Source: Desulfobacter postgatei 2ac9 (GTDB lineage: Bacteria > Desulfobacterota > Desulfobacteria > Desulfobacterales > Desulfobacteraceae). From it: a stretch of 64,000 nt of DNA. The position numbers were made by a program, and so were the translations under genes. Positions 35,904 through 44,447 of this stretch are shown piece by piece (the first letter of the stretch is position 1; the number at the start of each line of letters is the position of its first letter). The stretch lies in assembly GCF_000233695.2 (NCBI RefSeq), contig NZ_CM001488.1, positions 336,049 to 400,048 of the forward strand, written 5' to 3'. The notes under the pieces are model-generated. The model ran no database searches, was not told the origin of the DNA, and saw nothing but the letters and a program-made list of their open reading frames with translations.

Positions 35904-37046
35904 TTACTCCAATCTCTTTGATATTTTGCGAAAAGCCAGTCCCAGAAACAAAAAAGCCATGAATGCCAGCACCAGGGCATTGGGCAGCAGCACCGACCAG
36001 ATATCTCCTGCGGCAAACAGGGTATGGGCGATGGTGACAAAATACCGGGCCGGGAAAATATAGCTGATGATCTGGATGAATTTCGGTGTGGATTCAAGAT
36101 CAAATATCAGGCCGGAGAGAAAAAATGCCGGTAAATAACCGGCCACAATGGAGATCTGGGCCGCCACAAACTGGATGCGAATGGCCGCGGAAAGAAAAAG
36201 CCCGAACCCAAGGCAGGTGAGCATGAACAGGGAACTTAACCCCACAAGCGCACCCACGGAACCCCGGAAAGGCACTCCGAAAAGGGTTGTGCCCACCACC
36301 ACGGACATGACCATGCCGAACATGCCCAGCAAATAATAGGGCACAATCTTTCCCAACAGGATCTCCACCTTGCGCAGGGGCGTTACCAGCATGGCTTCCA
36401 TGGTGCCACGCTCCCATTCCCGGGCAATGACCAGGGCCGTCAGAAGGATGCCGATGAGCGTCATGATCAAGGTGATCAAGCCTGGAATCAGAAAGTGTCG
36501 ACTGATGGCAGCCTCGTTGAACCAGATGCGCTGGGATATGGAGACCAGGGGAACCACGGCGGTTTGCCCCCGGGCCACCCGTATGGATGCCCATTTGGCA
36601 CCAATGGTTTTCATATAGCCTTCAATGAGCCGGGCGCGGTTGGCGTCGGTGCCGTTGATGATCAACTGGACCGGGGCCCTGTATCCTGTACCCGTTCCTT
36701 CAGCTGCGCCTTCAAGAATCGCCGTGAAATTATTTTGTAACAGGATAATACCTTCGGCCTTGCGTGCCAGCACAAGGGATTGCGCCTGGGCCATGCTCTC
36801 TGCAGTCCTTATTTTGAAATTGGCGGAACCGGCAAAGCGTGCCGCAAGCTCCCGGGACATGGGACCTTTGTCATGATTGACAAGCACCATGGGCACATGT
36901 TCGGCATCCAGGCTCACCCCATATCCGAAAATTATCAGCAAAACCATGGGCATGATCAGGGCCAGGATGATGGAGCTTGGGTCCCTTAAGATCTGGAGGG
37001 TTTCCTTGCGCAGCACCCCGAAAAGGCGCATGAAAAATCGGGTCAT
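35904..37046 (-). CDS. ABC-2 type efflux permease (YbhS-like)
   Basis: 380 residues with the same plan as its neighbour: span near 20-40, periplasmic domain to about 175, then five spans, with IAREWERGTMEAMLVTPLRKVEILLGK as the coupling string. The ATG overlaps the end of the ATPase gene by ATGA. Two unlike permeases suggest a heterodimer. Confidence 0.88.
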   Translation of the reverse strand: MTRFFMRLFGVLRKETLQILRDPSSIILALIMPMVLLIIFGYGVSLDAEHVPMVLVNHDKGPMSRELAARFAGSANFKIRTAESMAQAQSLVLARKAEGIILLQNNFTAILEGAAEGTGTGYRAPVQLIINGTDANRARLIEGYMKTIGAKWASIRVARGQTAVVPLVSISQRIWFNEAAISRHFLIPGLITLIMTLIGILLTALVIAREWERGTMEAMLVTPLRKVEILLGKIVPYYLLGMFGMVMSVVVGTTLFGVPFRGSVGALVGLSSLFMLTCLGFGLFLSAAIRIQFVAAQISIVAGYLPAFFLSGLIFDLESTPKFIQIISYIFPARYFVTIAHTLFAAGDIWSVLLPNALVLAFMAFLFLGLAFRKISKRLE

Positions 37047-38887
37047 GACCGGTCCCCCTCGGAAAGAACGATAAAGGCATCATCCATGGTGGGTTCCGGG
37101 TTTTCCGGTGTTCCGGCCAGGCTGCGGATTTCCCCCGGTGTGCCCATGGCAAGGGTTTTGCCCCGGCTGATGATCACCATGCGGTCGCAGTATTCCGCCT
37201 CTTCCATAAAATGGGTGGTCACGATAACGGTCACCCCCTGTTCGGCAAACCCGTTGATGCGCAGCCAGAACTCCCGCCGGGCAAAGGGATCCACCCCTGA
37301 CGTGGGCTCATCCAGAAACAGGATGTCCGGTTCGTGGAGCAGGGCTGTGGCCATGGAAAGACGCTGTTTGTACCCGCCGGGAAGAGTTCCGGCCGGTTTA
37401 TCCCGCCAGACGCCCAGTCCGAATTCGGTATAAGCCCAGGCCATACGGTCTTTGAGCCAGCTGCCGGAAAGACCGTATGCCCTGCCGAAAAATTTAAAGT
37501 TCTCCTCCACACTGAGCTGGCCGTAAAGTGAAAATTGCTGGGCCATATATCCCAGGCGTGCCCTGGCTTTGGCACGGGATCGCCGCAGGTTTCGGCCCGC
37601 CACCCGGATCTCCCCGGATGTGGCGGGTAAAAGTCCGCACAGCATACGGAATGTGGTACTTTTACCGGCGCCGTTGGGACCCAGCAATCCAAAGATTTCA
37701 CCCCGGCGGACATCAAGGGTGAGGTCGGAAACCGCCGTAAAATCACCAAATTTTTTGCATAGATTATTTGTTATTACTGCCGCATCATCCCCGGATGACG
37801 GTTCCGGGATCCATGGCTTTTTCTGATCCGGTACAGGTCTGTGAAGCTGGGCATCGCCCCTTGGGATCAGGGCCATAAACGCATCTTCAAAGGACGGGGT
37901 TGCTGTTGTTATTGTGCCGGCATCCCGCTTGAGCAGGGTTGCAATTTTCTGCTTTCCAGCGTCCTGGGTGTTGCCGTTTTCCGGGAGTGACGAACTGTCA
38001 AGCACCACCCGCACCCGTCCGGACCTTATGGTGGCGTCTGCAATGCCTTCCTGTCCGGCCAGCCGGGTGTAAATCTGTCTGGCCCGCATCTGTTCATCCG
38101 GGGCGGCCAGGAATACCCGGCCCTGCATCCCGGCTGTAAATTTGTCCGGACTGCCCTGGTCCAAAAGCCGACCCTGGTGAAGCACCTTAACCTGGTCGCA
38201 GCGTTGCGCCTCATCCAGGTAGGCTGTGGAGACCAGAACCCCGATCCTCTCCTTTTCCACCAGTTCATAGACGATTTTCCAAAGTTCCCGCCGGGAGACC
38301 GGATCCACCCCCACGGTGGGCTCATCCAGAAGGAGCAGTTCAGGGGATTTCACCAGGGCGCAGGCCAGGCCTAATTTTTGTTTCATGCCGCCGGAAAGGG
38401 CACCTGCGCGTCTTCTGGTATACGGGGCCAGATCGGTCATGGCCAGCAGCTTGTCAAAGCGGTCATGCCGCGCTTTTAACGCAACCCCCTGGAGGTCTGC
38501 ATAAAGTCTTAGGTTTTCGATTACGGTCAGGTCCTGGTACAGGCCGAACTTCTGGGGCATATACCCCACGCGGCTCTGGATTTCCAGGCTGTGGTCCACG
38601 CTGTCCAGTCCCAGCAGGGTCATTTGTCCTGCAGTGGGTACCAGAAGCCCTGCGGCAATGCGGATAAGAGTGGTTTTTCCCGCACCGTCCGCGCCCACAA
38701 GGCCGGTCACCCGGCCCTGGAAAATTTTAAGACTGATCGCATCCAGGGCCGTGATTTTTTTACCGCCTGCGTTGTCAAAGATTTTGCATACGCAGTTTGC
38801 ATGCATCAGGGGCGCGTTTTCAACGTCCGTGTCTTTTGTTGATAATGCCACGCTTGTGCTGCTTACGCTGCTTACTGTGCTGTTCAT
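37043..38887 (-). CDS. ABC transporter with two fused ATPase domains (YbhF-like)
   Basis: 614 residues in two nucleotide-binding halves. Half one: Walker A GADGAGKTTLIR, signature LSGGMKQKLGLA, Walker B LLLDEPTVGVDP. Half two: GPNGAGKSTTFRML, LPGGYKQRLSMA (Ser replaced by Pro), ILFLDEPTSGVDP. About 70 linker residues lie between. It powers the two permeases downstream. The true start may be the Met 27 codons in (MHANCVCKIF), since the first residues are Ser/Thr-rich and not conserved. Confidence 0.9.
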   Translation of the reverse strand: MNSTVSSVSSTSVALSTKDTDVENAPLMHANCVCKIFDNAGGKKITALDAISLKIFQGRVTGLVGADGAGKTTLIRIAAGLLVPTAGQMTLLGLDSVDHSLEIQSRVGYMPQKFGLYQDLTVIENLRLYADLQGVALKARHDRFDKLLAMTDLAPYTRRRAGALSGGMKQKLGLACALVKSPELLLLDEPTVGVDPVSRRELWKIVYELVEKERIGVLVSTAYLDEAQRCDQVKVLHQGRLLDQGSPDKFTAGMQGRVFLAAPDEQMRARQIYTRLAGQEGIADATIRSGRVRVVLDSSSLPENGNTQDAGKQKIATLLKRDAGTITTATPSFEDAFMALIPRGDAQLHRPVPDQKKPWIPEPSSGDDAAVITNNLCKKFGDFTAVSDLTLDVRRGEIFGLLGPNGAGKSTTFRMLCGLLPATSGEIRVAGRNLRRSRAKARARLGYMAQQFSLYGQLSVEENFKFFGRAYGLSGSWLKDRMAWAYTEFGLGVWRDKPAGTLPGGYKQRLSMATALLHEPDILFLDEPTSGVDPFARREFWLRINGFAEQGVTVIVTTHFMEEAEYCDRMVIISRGKTLAMGTPGEIRSLAGTPENPEPTMDDAFIVLSEGDRS

Positions 38888-38911
38888 ATGCTATACCGCC
38901 GATTCCCGGGA

Positions 38912-39946
38912 TCAGTCAGCAGGCTCTGCCGGAGCATTGGGCCGGGTTAGGATCTGATTGTCATTAATGGCAACGGTCACAGGGGTGCCCAGACGAAGAA
39001 TATCTTTTGGGTCTTTGACAAAAACCCGGGTTTCGTATACCAGCTGGGTGCGCAAATCTTCAGTGGCCACGGCCCGGGGGGTAAATTCCGCCACGGGTGA
39101 AATAAAGCCCACCCATCCGTCCAGGGGCTGGTCGGGTAAAGAGTCCGTAAAAATTTGGGCGGTCATGCCCAGGTTGATTTTTCCCAGCATGGGCTCGGGG
39201 ATGTATGCCCGAACCCATTTGGGATCGCAAAGCGCCAGGACAAAAGCGGGCTTGGAAGGACCTGCAAGTTCCCCCTGTTCAAGTATTCTGGACTGGATGA
39301 TCCCGTCGGCAGGGGCGGTCAGGGTCATATCGGAGAAGCGCACCTGAAGCTGGTCAAGGCTTGCCCCCAGCGCATCAAGCTGATGGCGCGCTGCGGCGAT
39401 ATCCTCTTTGCGCGGGCCTTCAATGAGCAGGTCCAATGCTTTTTGCCTTGCTGATAACTGGGCTTGGTCAACTTTCAGCTGGGCTTTTGCATCATCATAG
39501 TTCTGGATGCTGGTGGCCCCGGACCGGGAGGTGGCCTGGAGGCGTTGTGCGGTGCGGGAGACATTTTCCACCCGGGCCCTGGCAGCCTGCACTTCAGACC
39601 GGGCCTGGTCGATCTCCTGGGAACGGTTGCCTGCTTCCAGTTTGGCTACGGTCTCCTTCTGGGCCGCAATCCGGGCCTGCAGCTCCCTGATGGCGGCATC
39701 AAGCTTTGCGGTGCGAAGTTTTGCCAGCACCTGCCCTTTTTTTACACGCATACCCTCTTCGACCAGCACCGTTTCAATCCGTTCCTGCTCGGTAAAGGCA
39801 AGGGATGCGTCGCGTATATCAATGGTGCCGTATATTTTGAAGGTGCCGACATTTTCATTCTGTTTTTTATTCTGATCCTGCCAATAGATGTAAGCACCGG
39901 CTGCCGCGAGGATCAGTATGATGACAGGGAATACTTTTTTTTTCAT
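38912..39946 (-). CDS. HlyD-family membrane fusion protein (YbhG-like)
   Basis: 344 residues: N-terminal membrane anchor (5-22), lipoyl half-motif GTIDIRDASLAF, a long coiled coil (about 75-195), the second lipoyl half (LTAPADGIIQSRILEQGELA), then a beta-barrel domain. It links the inner-membrane ABC complex to an outer-membrane channel; no TolC gene is present here. First gene of the efflux operon, directly behind a broken TetR gene. Confidence 0.9.
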   Translation of the reverse strand: MKKKVFPVIILILAAAGAYIYWQDQNKKQNENVGTFKIYGTIDIRDASLAFTEQERIETVLVEEGMRVKKGQVLAKLRTAKLDAAIRELQARIAAQKETVAKLEAGNRSQEIDQARSEVQAARARVENVSRTAQRLQATSRSGATSIQNYDDAKAQLKVDQAQLSARQKALDLLIEGPRKEDIAAARHQLDALGASLDQLQVRFSDMTLTAPADGIIQSRILEQGELAGPSKPAFVLALCDPKWVRAYIPEPMLGKINLGMTAQIFTDSLPDQPLDGWVGFISPVAEFTPRAVATEDLRTQLVYETRVFVKDPKDILRLGTPVTVAINDNQILTRPNAPAEPAD

Positions 39947-39963
39947 GATTATTTCCTTGTACT

Positions 39964-40308
39964 CTATTCGCTTGGCGTTGCAGTGATTGCCAGGGCATTG
40001 GCCACAAGCACCCTGCGGATCTCTTCCAGTTCTTCCGGGGAATATCCTTCAAGGTCAAGCCCCCGGACAATGGTCTCCCGGGCCACCCGGAAAATCACCA
40101 CCTGGCCCATGAGCGTCATGGCTTTGAAGGTTGCCTGCCTGGGGTCGCATTCCCCGGATGCCGCCATGATCAGGGTGGACAACGCATTGAGCACAGGTTT
40201 CAGAAACCCTTCAAAAATAGTGTCATAGGCAGGACTTGGGAACATCTGCTCGCGCAGGATGATTCTGGAAACACGAGGCCCTTGTTCCGAACCAGCAATG
40301 AAATTATT
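39964..40308 (-). pseudogene. C-terminal remnant of a TetR-family regulator (CecR/YbiH-like)
   Basis: From 40308 down the frame reads ...RVSRIILREQMFPSPAYDTIFEGF and on to the stop, which matches the ligand-binding end of CecR-type TetR regulators. These proteins are about 220 residues and usually head ybhGFSR operons. An in-frame TGA (40309-40311) cuts off the front, and no helix-turn-helix is found upstream. Without it the product cannot bind DNA, so the operon may be derepressed. A 93-residue frame from ATG 40245 could still be translated. Confidence 0.7.
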
Positions 40309-40321
40309 TCAATCGATTGAA
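40308..40321. promoter_or_regulatory. 14-bp perfect palindrome at the TetR break point
   Basis: TTCAATCGATTGAA is a perfect palindrome of the size bound by TetR dimers. It lies just where the regulator's reading frame is lost. It may be the old operator of the efflux operon. No binding data. Confidence 0.4.
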
Positions 40322-40507
40322 TAAATCAAGTGAATAAATTATGTCAATCACATGTAAAACCACGGTTACTCGCCGATAAAATTGAAAAAATTTGCAAGCT
40401 TGTTCAGATAGTGCTAATTTATTTTTTTTACCATTTATGCAGATCTGGTTCTGCTAAACTTTATAAGATAAGCGCTGCAGAAAACACCGAATTCCAAGGG
40501 AGGGAAT

Positions 40508-41260
40508 ATGAAAAAGGGGCTATTGCTGTGTGCCGTTATGTGTTTAGTGATATTATTATCGCAACAGTTTGCTTTGGCTGATATCTATCTCAAGCAAAAG
40601 CAACGAACAGAGGCATTTTCCATGATGGGCCAGGAACAACCTGCCCAGGAAGTTGAAACAGAATCGTGGATTTCCGACAGCGCAATGTGGACCCAAACAG
40701 GTGATAAGGGGATTCTAATAAAAGAAGACGGCAGCATGATCATGCTTGACCACCTTGGCAAAACCTATACTGAAATGAACATGAATTACGAGAAAATGGC
40801 TGAAGCGTCGGGTGAAAAAATGGATGCTGAAGAGATGGCAGGCTTAAAACAACTCATGGGCAAAATGATGGATATTAAAATATCTGTAGAGCCAACCGGG
40901 GAGAAAAAGCAAATCAACGGTTACCATTGCCAAAAATATATCCAGACCATGGAAATGGGGATGGGAACAAATACATCCGTAATTTGGGCAACAACGGATA
41001 TCAACGTAGATGCGGATGTTTATGCCAAATTTAGCGCATCAATACTCGCAAATCAGCCGGGTATGGAACAATCGCTTGATAAAATCGTGCATGAAATGAA
41101 AAAAATAAAGGGTGTTCAGGTTCTAAATGAGTCTACTATGAATATGATGGGACAGGAGATGAAATCCTCGGTAGCGCTTTTGGAATTTAAAGAAGGTAAA
41201 GCGCCTTCCAACGTATTCTCTATTCCCAAAGGGTATACGAAAAAAGCCTTTGGAGATTAA
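40508..41260 (+). CDS. Periplasmic DUF4412-type protein
   Basis: 250 residues with a clear signal peptide (MKKGLLLCAVMCLVILLSQQ, cut after ALA). The mature part is beta-rich and Met-rich, with MWTQTGDKGILIKEDGSM, then INGYHCQKY and VIWATTDINVDADVY, which I recognise as the DUF4412 pattern. The function is unknown. GGGAGGGA just upstream gives the start. It is a single gene in the gap between the efflux operon and the accessory region. Confidence 0.8.
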   Translation: MKKGLLLCAVMCLVILLSQQFALADIYLKQKQRTEAFSMMGQEQPAQEVETESWISDSAMWTQTGDKGILIKEDGSMIMLDHLGKTYTEMNMNYEKMAEASGEKMDAEEMAGLKQLMGKMMDIKISVEPTGEKKQINGYHCQKYIQTMEMGMGTNTSVIWATTDINVDADVYAKFSASILANQPGMEQSLDKIVHEMKKIKGVQVLNESTMNMMGQEMKSSVALLEFKEGKAPSNVFSIPKGYTKKAFGD

Positions 41261-41410
41261 GCGTTAGTAATATACAGAACCACACATTTTCTGTTTCAAT
41301 TTTATGGCGTATCTGAGCAATTTCTTCAGATCTGGTTATTCTTACTTTTCGAATGTTATCCCGGTAGATAGGTGGACATGAAAGATAAACGGAAACCACA
41401 GATCGACTTG

Positions 41411-41571
41411 TTCTCGGCGGCTGCGCCGCCGAGAATCGCGGTGCTGACTGCGTCCAGAACCTTGTCCCGGCACCTCTGGCGCTAGAACAAGGTACTGGAC
41501 CGGACACCGCACACCGATCAATCAAACTGCGTTTGCTTGACCGGCGCACGGCGCCGGTCAGCACCGCGATT
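41411..41571. repeat. Multi-hairpin element bounded by a 15-bp inverted repeat
   Basis: AATCGCGGTGCTGAC (41434-41448) is repeated inverted at 41557-41571. Inside or touching it are three further stems: 41411-41435 (11-bp arms), TCCAG-A-ACCTTGT pairing with 41487-41499 (one mismatch), and 41539-41559 (9-bp arms). It is GC-rich beside AT-rich surroundings and has no convincing gene. It could be a miniature mobile element or a structured RNA. The whole stretch 41261-41591 has no other feature except GCGTTAGT at 41261. Confidence 0.75.
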
Positions 41572-41591
41572 ATGCATGAAAATGTAATAGA

Positions 41592-42296
41592 ATGGGAATA
41601 GAACTAATATTTACATTTGCGAGCGGTATTATTACAGCAGCTATTGCGGTAATATTAAATATTCTCAATGAGAGGTTTTCTCGTCGCAAACAACAGGAAA
41701 GAAAGAACATTGAGGATGTGTTGGCAGCGGTTGAAGCCAAAGCAGAAGAAGCTAAAGCAAAGGTAATCGCCAGCATAGCTGAAAAAGCCCCCGCAGGGGC
41801 TACTCCAATCGACATTGCCGAAAAACTTGCAAGTCAGTTTCGGATCGGAGGGGATGTTGTAATTAATCAGATTACAAAAGAAGGTTCAGACTTTATACAG
41901 GATCTTGTAACAGGGTACCACCACCAGGCCCTCTCCCAAGCAAAAGTTCAATTCTGGTTTAGCATAATGGCTGCTACAGTCGGCTTTGGTTATATCCTTT
42001 TGGTAGCCGCTTCCGCTGGTCTTGACCAATTGTCTTCTTTAGTTAAAATACTGCCCGGCCTTGTTATCGACGCCGTAGCAGCACTATTCTTTCGGCAAGC
42101 GGAACAAACCCGCCAGAGAGCGACAGATCTTTATGATCGATTACGCAAGGATAGTCAAATGAGCATGGCACAAAAGCTTCTCGCTTCAATAGAGGACAAA
42201 AAGATCAAGTCGGTTGCTCAGGCACAAATTGCATTACATATGGCAGGGCTTGAGCAGAAAGAAATCGATATCAGCAAGCTTACAGAATCACCATGA
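41592..42296 (+). CDS. Membrane protein with TRADD-N-associated membrane domain
   Basis: 234 residues: N-terminal membrane span (3-25), a charged coiled coil (about 30-70), a loop, then two spans (about 118-165) in QFWFSIMAATVGFGYILLVAA and the following PGLVIDAVAALFFRQAE, and a helical tail. The two-span part with RQATDLYDRLRKD-like ending fits the TRADD-N-associated transmembrane family, which occurs in predicted bacterial conflict and signalling systems. No partner with enzymatic domains is adjacent. It is followed by an attC-like hairpin, so it may be a gene cassette. Confidence 0.7.
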   Translation: MGIELIFTFASGIITAAIAVILNILNERFSRRKQQERKNIEDVLAAVEAKAEEAKAKVIASIAEKAPAGATPIDIAEKLASQFRIGGDVVINQITKEGSDFIQDLVTGYHHQALSQAKVQFWFSIMAATVGFGYILLVAASAGLDQLSSLVKILPGLVIDAVAALFFRQAEQTRQRATDLYDRLRKDSQMSMAQKLLASIEDKKIKSVAQAQIALHMAGLEQKEIDISKLTESP

Positions 42297-42311
42297 AACC
42301 AAGTAGATATC

Positions 42312-42378
42312 GCATAACATTTTGCTGCACCAGATTCGGGCCAAAAAGCGGCCCTCTCTGGTGAGCAATGCGTTAGTT
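42312..42378 (+). other. attC-like integron recombination site
   Basis: The site begins GCATAAC (R'') and ends GTTAGTT (R'). The inner boxes TTGCT-G-CACCAGA (42322-42334) and TCTGGTGAGCAA (42357-42368) pair with one unpaired G, as the extrahelical base in attC. Three unpaired bases sit between the outer and inner boxes on each side, and GGGCC/GGCCC closes the tip. This fold is that of an attC site, although the outer boxes fit RYYYAAC/GTTRRRY imperfectly. The same 8-mer GCGTTAGT stands at 41261 and 42370, about 1.1 kb apart, the length of one cassette. Confidence 0.5.
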
Positions 42379-42397
42379 GTTGGAAAAGGGAGGGGCG

Positions 42398-42973
42398 ATG
42401 CATAAATCGATAAACTGGTTCGTTTCTGTGGCGCTAATTTTAGTGCTCACGGTCCTTTTGTGGGTTGTGCTAGAGCAAATGGCATCTAAAGATAGCGTAT
42501 CAGACAATGTTGTTATTGCTTTGATTGGTGCAATCACAGCAGCAACTACCATAGTAGGATCGGTTTTCATCGCACAGCTAACGGCATTGAATGAGGGCCG
42601 CAAGCAGCGACAAACAGAAGCCAGAAACCTTAAGAGAGAATTTTATAACCGGTTTCTTGAGCATTTCAGCAGAAAGTTGGCCGCTGGCAATTCACCTTCA
42701 GGATATGATTTTGAAGAGAATCAGAAGTTTTGTATTGAGGTTAATAGGCTTCCGTTATATGCCTCTCAAGCTGTGGTCGAGCTTGTTAATCACATCGCAT
42801 CAGGAAGGGATGTTTCGCAAGGAGAGGCTGACTTTAACAAGCTTTTTTCTGCAATTAGAGAAGATCTTTGTGATGACGACTACAAGGAATTCAGGAATTT
42901 AAAAACCATACATTTTCAAATTCCTAATAAACCGCAAGGGAATTCTGGGGACATCTTACATAATCCCAGTTAA
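42398..42973 (+). CDS. Small two-span membrane protein, possible cassette gene
   Basis: 191 residues: spans at about 6-26 and 38-60, a basic coiled-coil stretch (LNEGRKQRQTEARNLKREF), then a soluble helical domain. This plan (membrane anchor plus helical bundle) is common in cassette and defence-island proteins, but I recognise no family. ATG 42398 is set by GGGAGGGG at 42387-42394; a TTG 21 bases upstream is in frame. A group II intron remnant starts right after the stop. Confidence 0.65.
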   Translation: MHKSINWFVSVALILVLTVLLWVVLEQMASKDSVSDNVVIALIGAITAATTIVGSVFIAQLTALNEGRKQRQTEARNLKREFYNRFLEHFSRKLAAGNSPSGYDFEENQKFCIEVNRLPLYASQAVVELVNHIASGRDVSQGEADFNKLFSAIREDLCDDDYKEFRNLKTIHFQIPNKPQGNSGDILHNPS

Positions 42974-43482
42974 TTAAGTAAGATGTCCGTATGCCGTAAC
43001 AACTGTAGTTCTAACAGGTTAAAGTCCTGAAGGAGGAATTGTCCGTACGCCTTCTTAGCACCGGGAAGCAGCGTCTGGGTAACCAGAGGTTGTAAGTTTC
43101 TTATGGGCAAAGATGCAGGCCGTAACGAAAGTGAACCTATATGTAGCCTCGTCAACTAATTGAAGATGCCGACCTTTTGGACATCAAGGGAAGGCCGTAG
43201 TGCCTGGGAGTAGAAAACGGAAATCCTTTCAGGTGATCTTCCGGGGTAGCAGGGATGGCATGTATCGGAAGAATTGCAGTGCAGTGCGGGAGACCCAATG
43301 CGGTTACGGTGAAGGGCCGTTAACTGATGGATATAAGGAGATCCGAAATTCCATGGGGCTGTATTGGGAGTCGGAGGGGTTCATAGTACCGATTGAGGCT
43401 GAGGGACAACATAACCCCGGCCAAGGAAAGGGACCCTACTTTGTTCACGTAACTAACGAGCGGAGGATCAGGAGATTGCAAT

Positions 43483-43806
43483 ATGCTACTAACTCCGGAT
43501 AGGATCAGGACGCTTCAGAGGAAGCTCTATTGTAAGGCCAAGCAGGAACCGGATTTTCGTTTCTATTCTTTATATGACAAGGTCTACCGGGCTGACATCC
43601 TTGGTCATGCCTATCGCCTTGCCCGGGCAAACAAAGGTGCACCTGGAATAGATGGTGTCAGCTTTAAGTCCATAGAGAAGGATGGAGGGGAAATCAAATT
43701 TGTGCAAAAGTTGGAATCCCAACTTACGCAAAGTGGAAAAGGGCGCAAGCCTTACAGTGAAGAACATCGGAAAGCCGTGTACGGGAGAACCGTATGCACG
43801 GTTTGA
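43483..43806 (+). pseudogene. ltrA: Truncated group II intron reverse transcriptase/maturase
   Basis: The first about 80 residues fit the N-terminus of intron-encoded proteins ([27 protein letters not shown] and [12 protein letters not shown]). After LESQL the frame jumps to sequence that leads straight into domain V. The polymerase motifs (including YADD), the maturase and any endonuclease domain are missing. Normal length is over 400 residues. Confidence 0.8.
43772..43804 (+). ncRNA. Group II intron domain V
   Basis: A 33-base hairpin with the catalytic AGC at the 5' side, a GAGA-type loop and a two-base bulge on the 3' arm, as in domain V of group II introns. The arms AGCCGTG and CACGGTT pair at the base. 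Confidence 0.75.
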
Positions 43807-43981
43807 TGAGGGAGCATTGAGGATGCAAGGCCTTTGGAACACGTAGTAGCCGCGTGCGGCAAGGCGTCTCGAATATAAAAAGGGCTGAAGAAACCGGCCG
43901 AATCAGTGCTCTACTCTACCCAGATTACCAGATTCTACCTGACAGTGATCCATTGGATTGAAAGGGATAATCATGACCATC

Positions 43982-44005
43982 GCAATACATGGAGGCATGT
44001 ATTGC
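43982..44005. repeat. Short perfect hairpin
   Basis: GCAATACATG and CATGTATTGC flank a 4-base loop. It lies in the 527-base gap (43921-44447) between the intron remnant and the Fic gene, where no gene is seen. No T-run follows, so a terminator is unlikely. Confidence 0.6.
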
Positions 44006-44209
44006 GGGCAAATTGAGAAAAAGCTGTCTTGAATAAACAAACTACGGGTAAATTTTGCCTGAAATATACAACCAGAGAGGACACGGATTGAACGTCTCGG
44101 CGATAATCGCTACAAATTACAAGGTAAACCAAAAAATGATATGGAGCCGTGATTTACTTTTCACCAAGGAAGGGGCAATCAAGGCAAAAACCCGGCTAAT
44201 GTAACCTGT

Positions 44210-44279
44210 AAGTTGGAGCGGACACGCTCATGAACTCTTCAGGAGGCATGATTGCTGTCGAGAGCGTGCCGCTCAACTT
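44210..44279. repeat. Long near-perfect inverted repeat
   Basis: The arms at 44210-44230 (TAAGTTGGAGCGGACACGCTC less one base) and 44261-44279 pair over 19 bp with two bulged bases around a 30-base loop. The bulges recall attC sites, but the GTT/AAC boxes are in the reverse order, so it is not a normal attC. Confidence 0.6.
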
Positions 44280-44447
44280 AAATGTTTAAAGGGGCATTTC
44301 CTAAATCAAGAGTCCTGAAATTGAAATTCTTGGAGTTATTGATTGAATTGTTTTTCATATAACTCTAATTTTTTAATCAAAATTCATAGACAATAATCGT
44401 TTTTCATGCCATTGTAAATCAAACAAATAAAACGAGAATTCATAAGA

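Larger units (their letters stand above)
42985..43920 (+). mobile_element. Group II intron, internally deleted
   Basis: The RNA part before the protein gene carries intron-like strings such as CGTAACGAAAGTGAACC, the protein gene at 43483 is the front of an intron reverse transcriptase, and a domain V hairpin lies at 43772-43804. CTCTACTCTAC near 43910-43920 resembles the usual 3' end. Both borders are estimates; a GUGYG 5' end is not evident. A full element would be about 2 kb or more, so most of the protein gene has been deleted and self-mobility is lost. Confidence 0.7.

Noticed and set aside
41220-41564. 114-codon minus-strand frame over the hairpin cluster
   Set aside because: It spans several strong palindromes, overlaps the end of the DUF4412 gene and has no credible start site or domain.
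42985-43920. attC-targeting class C group II intron
   Set aside because: The reverse-transcriptase start ([10 protein letters not shown] type) is not that of class C, and the orientation is the same as the cassette genes, whereas attC introns lie opposite.
43982-44279. CRISPR-like repeats in the gap before the Fic gene
   Set aside because: The two inverted repeats are unrelated to each other and there are no regularly spaced direct repeats.
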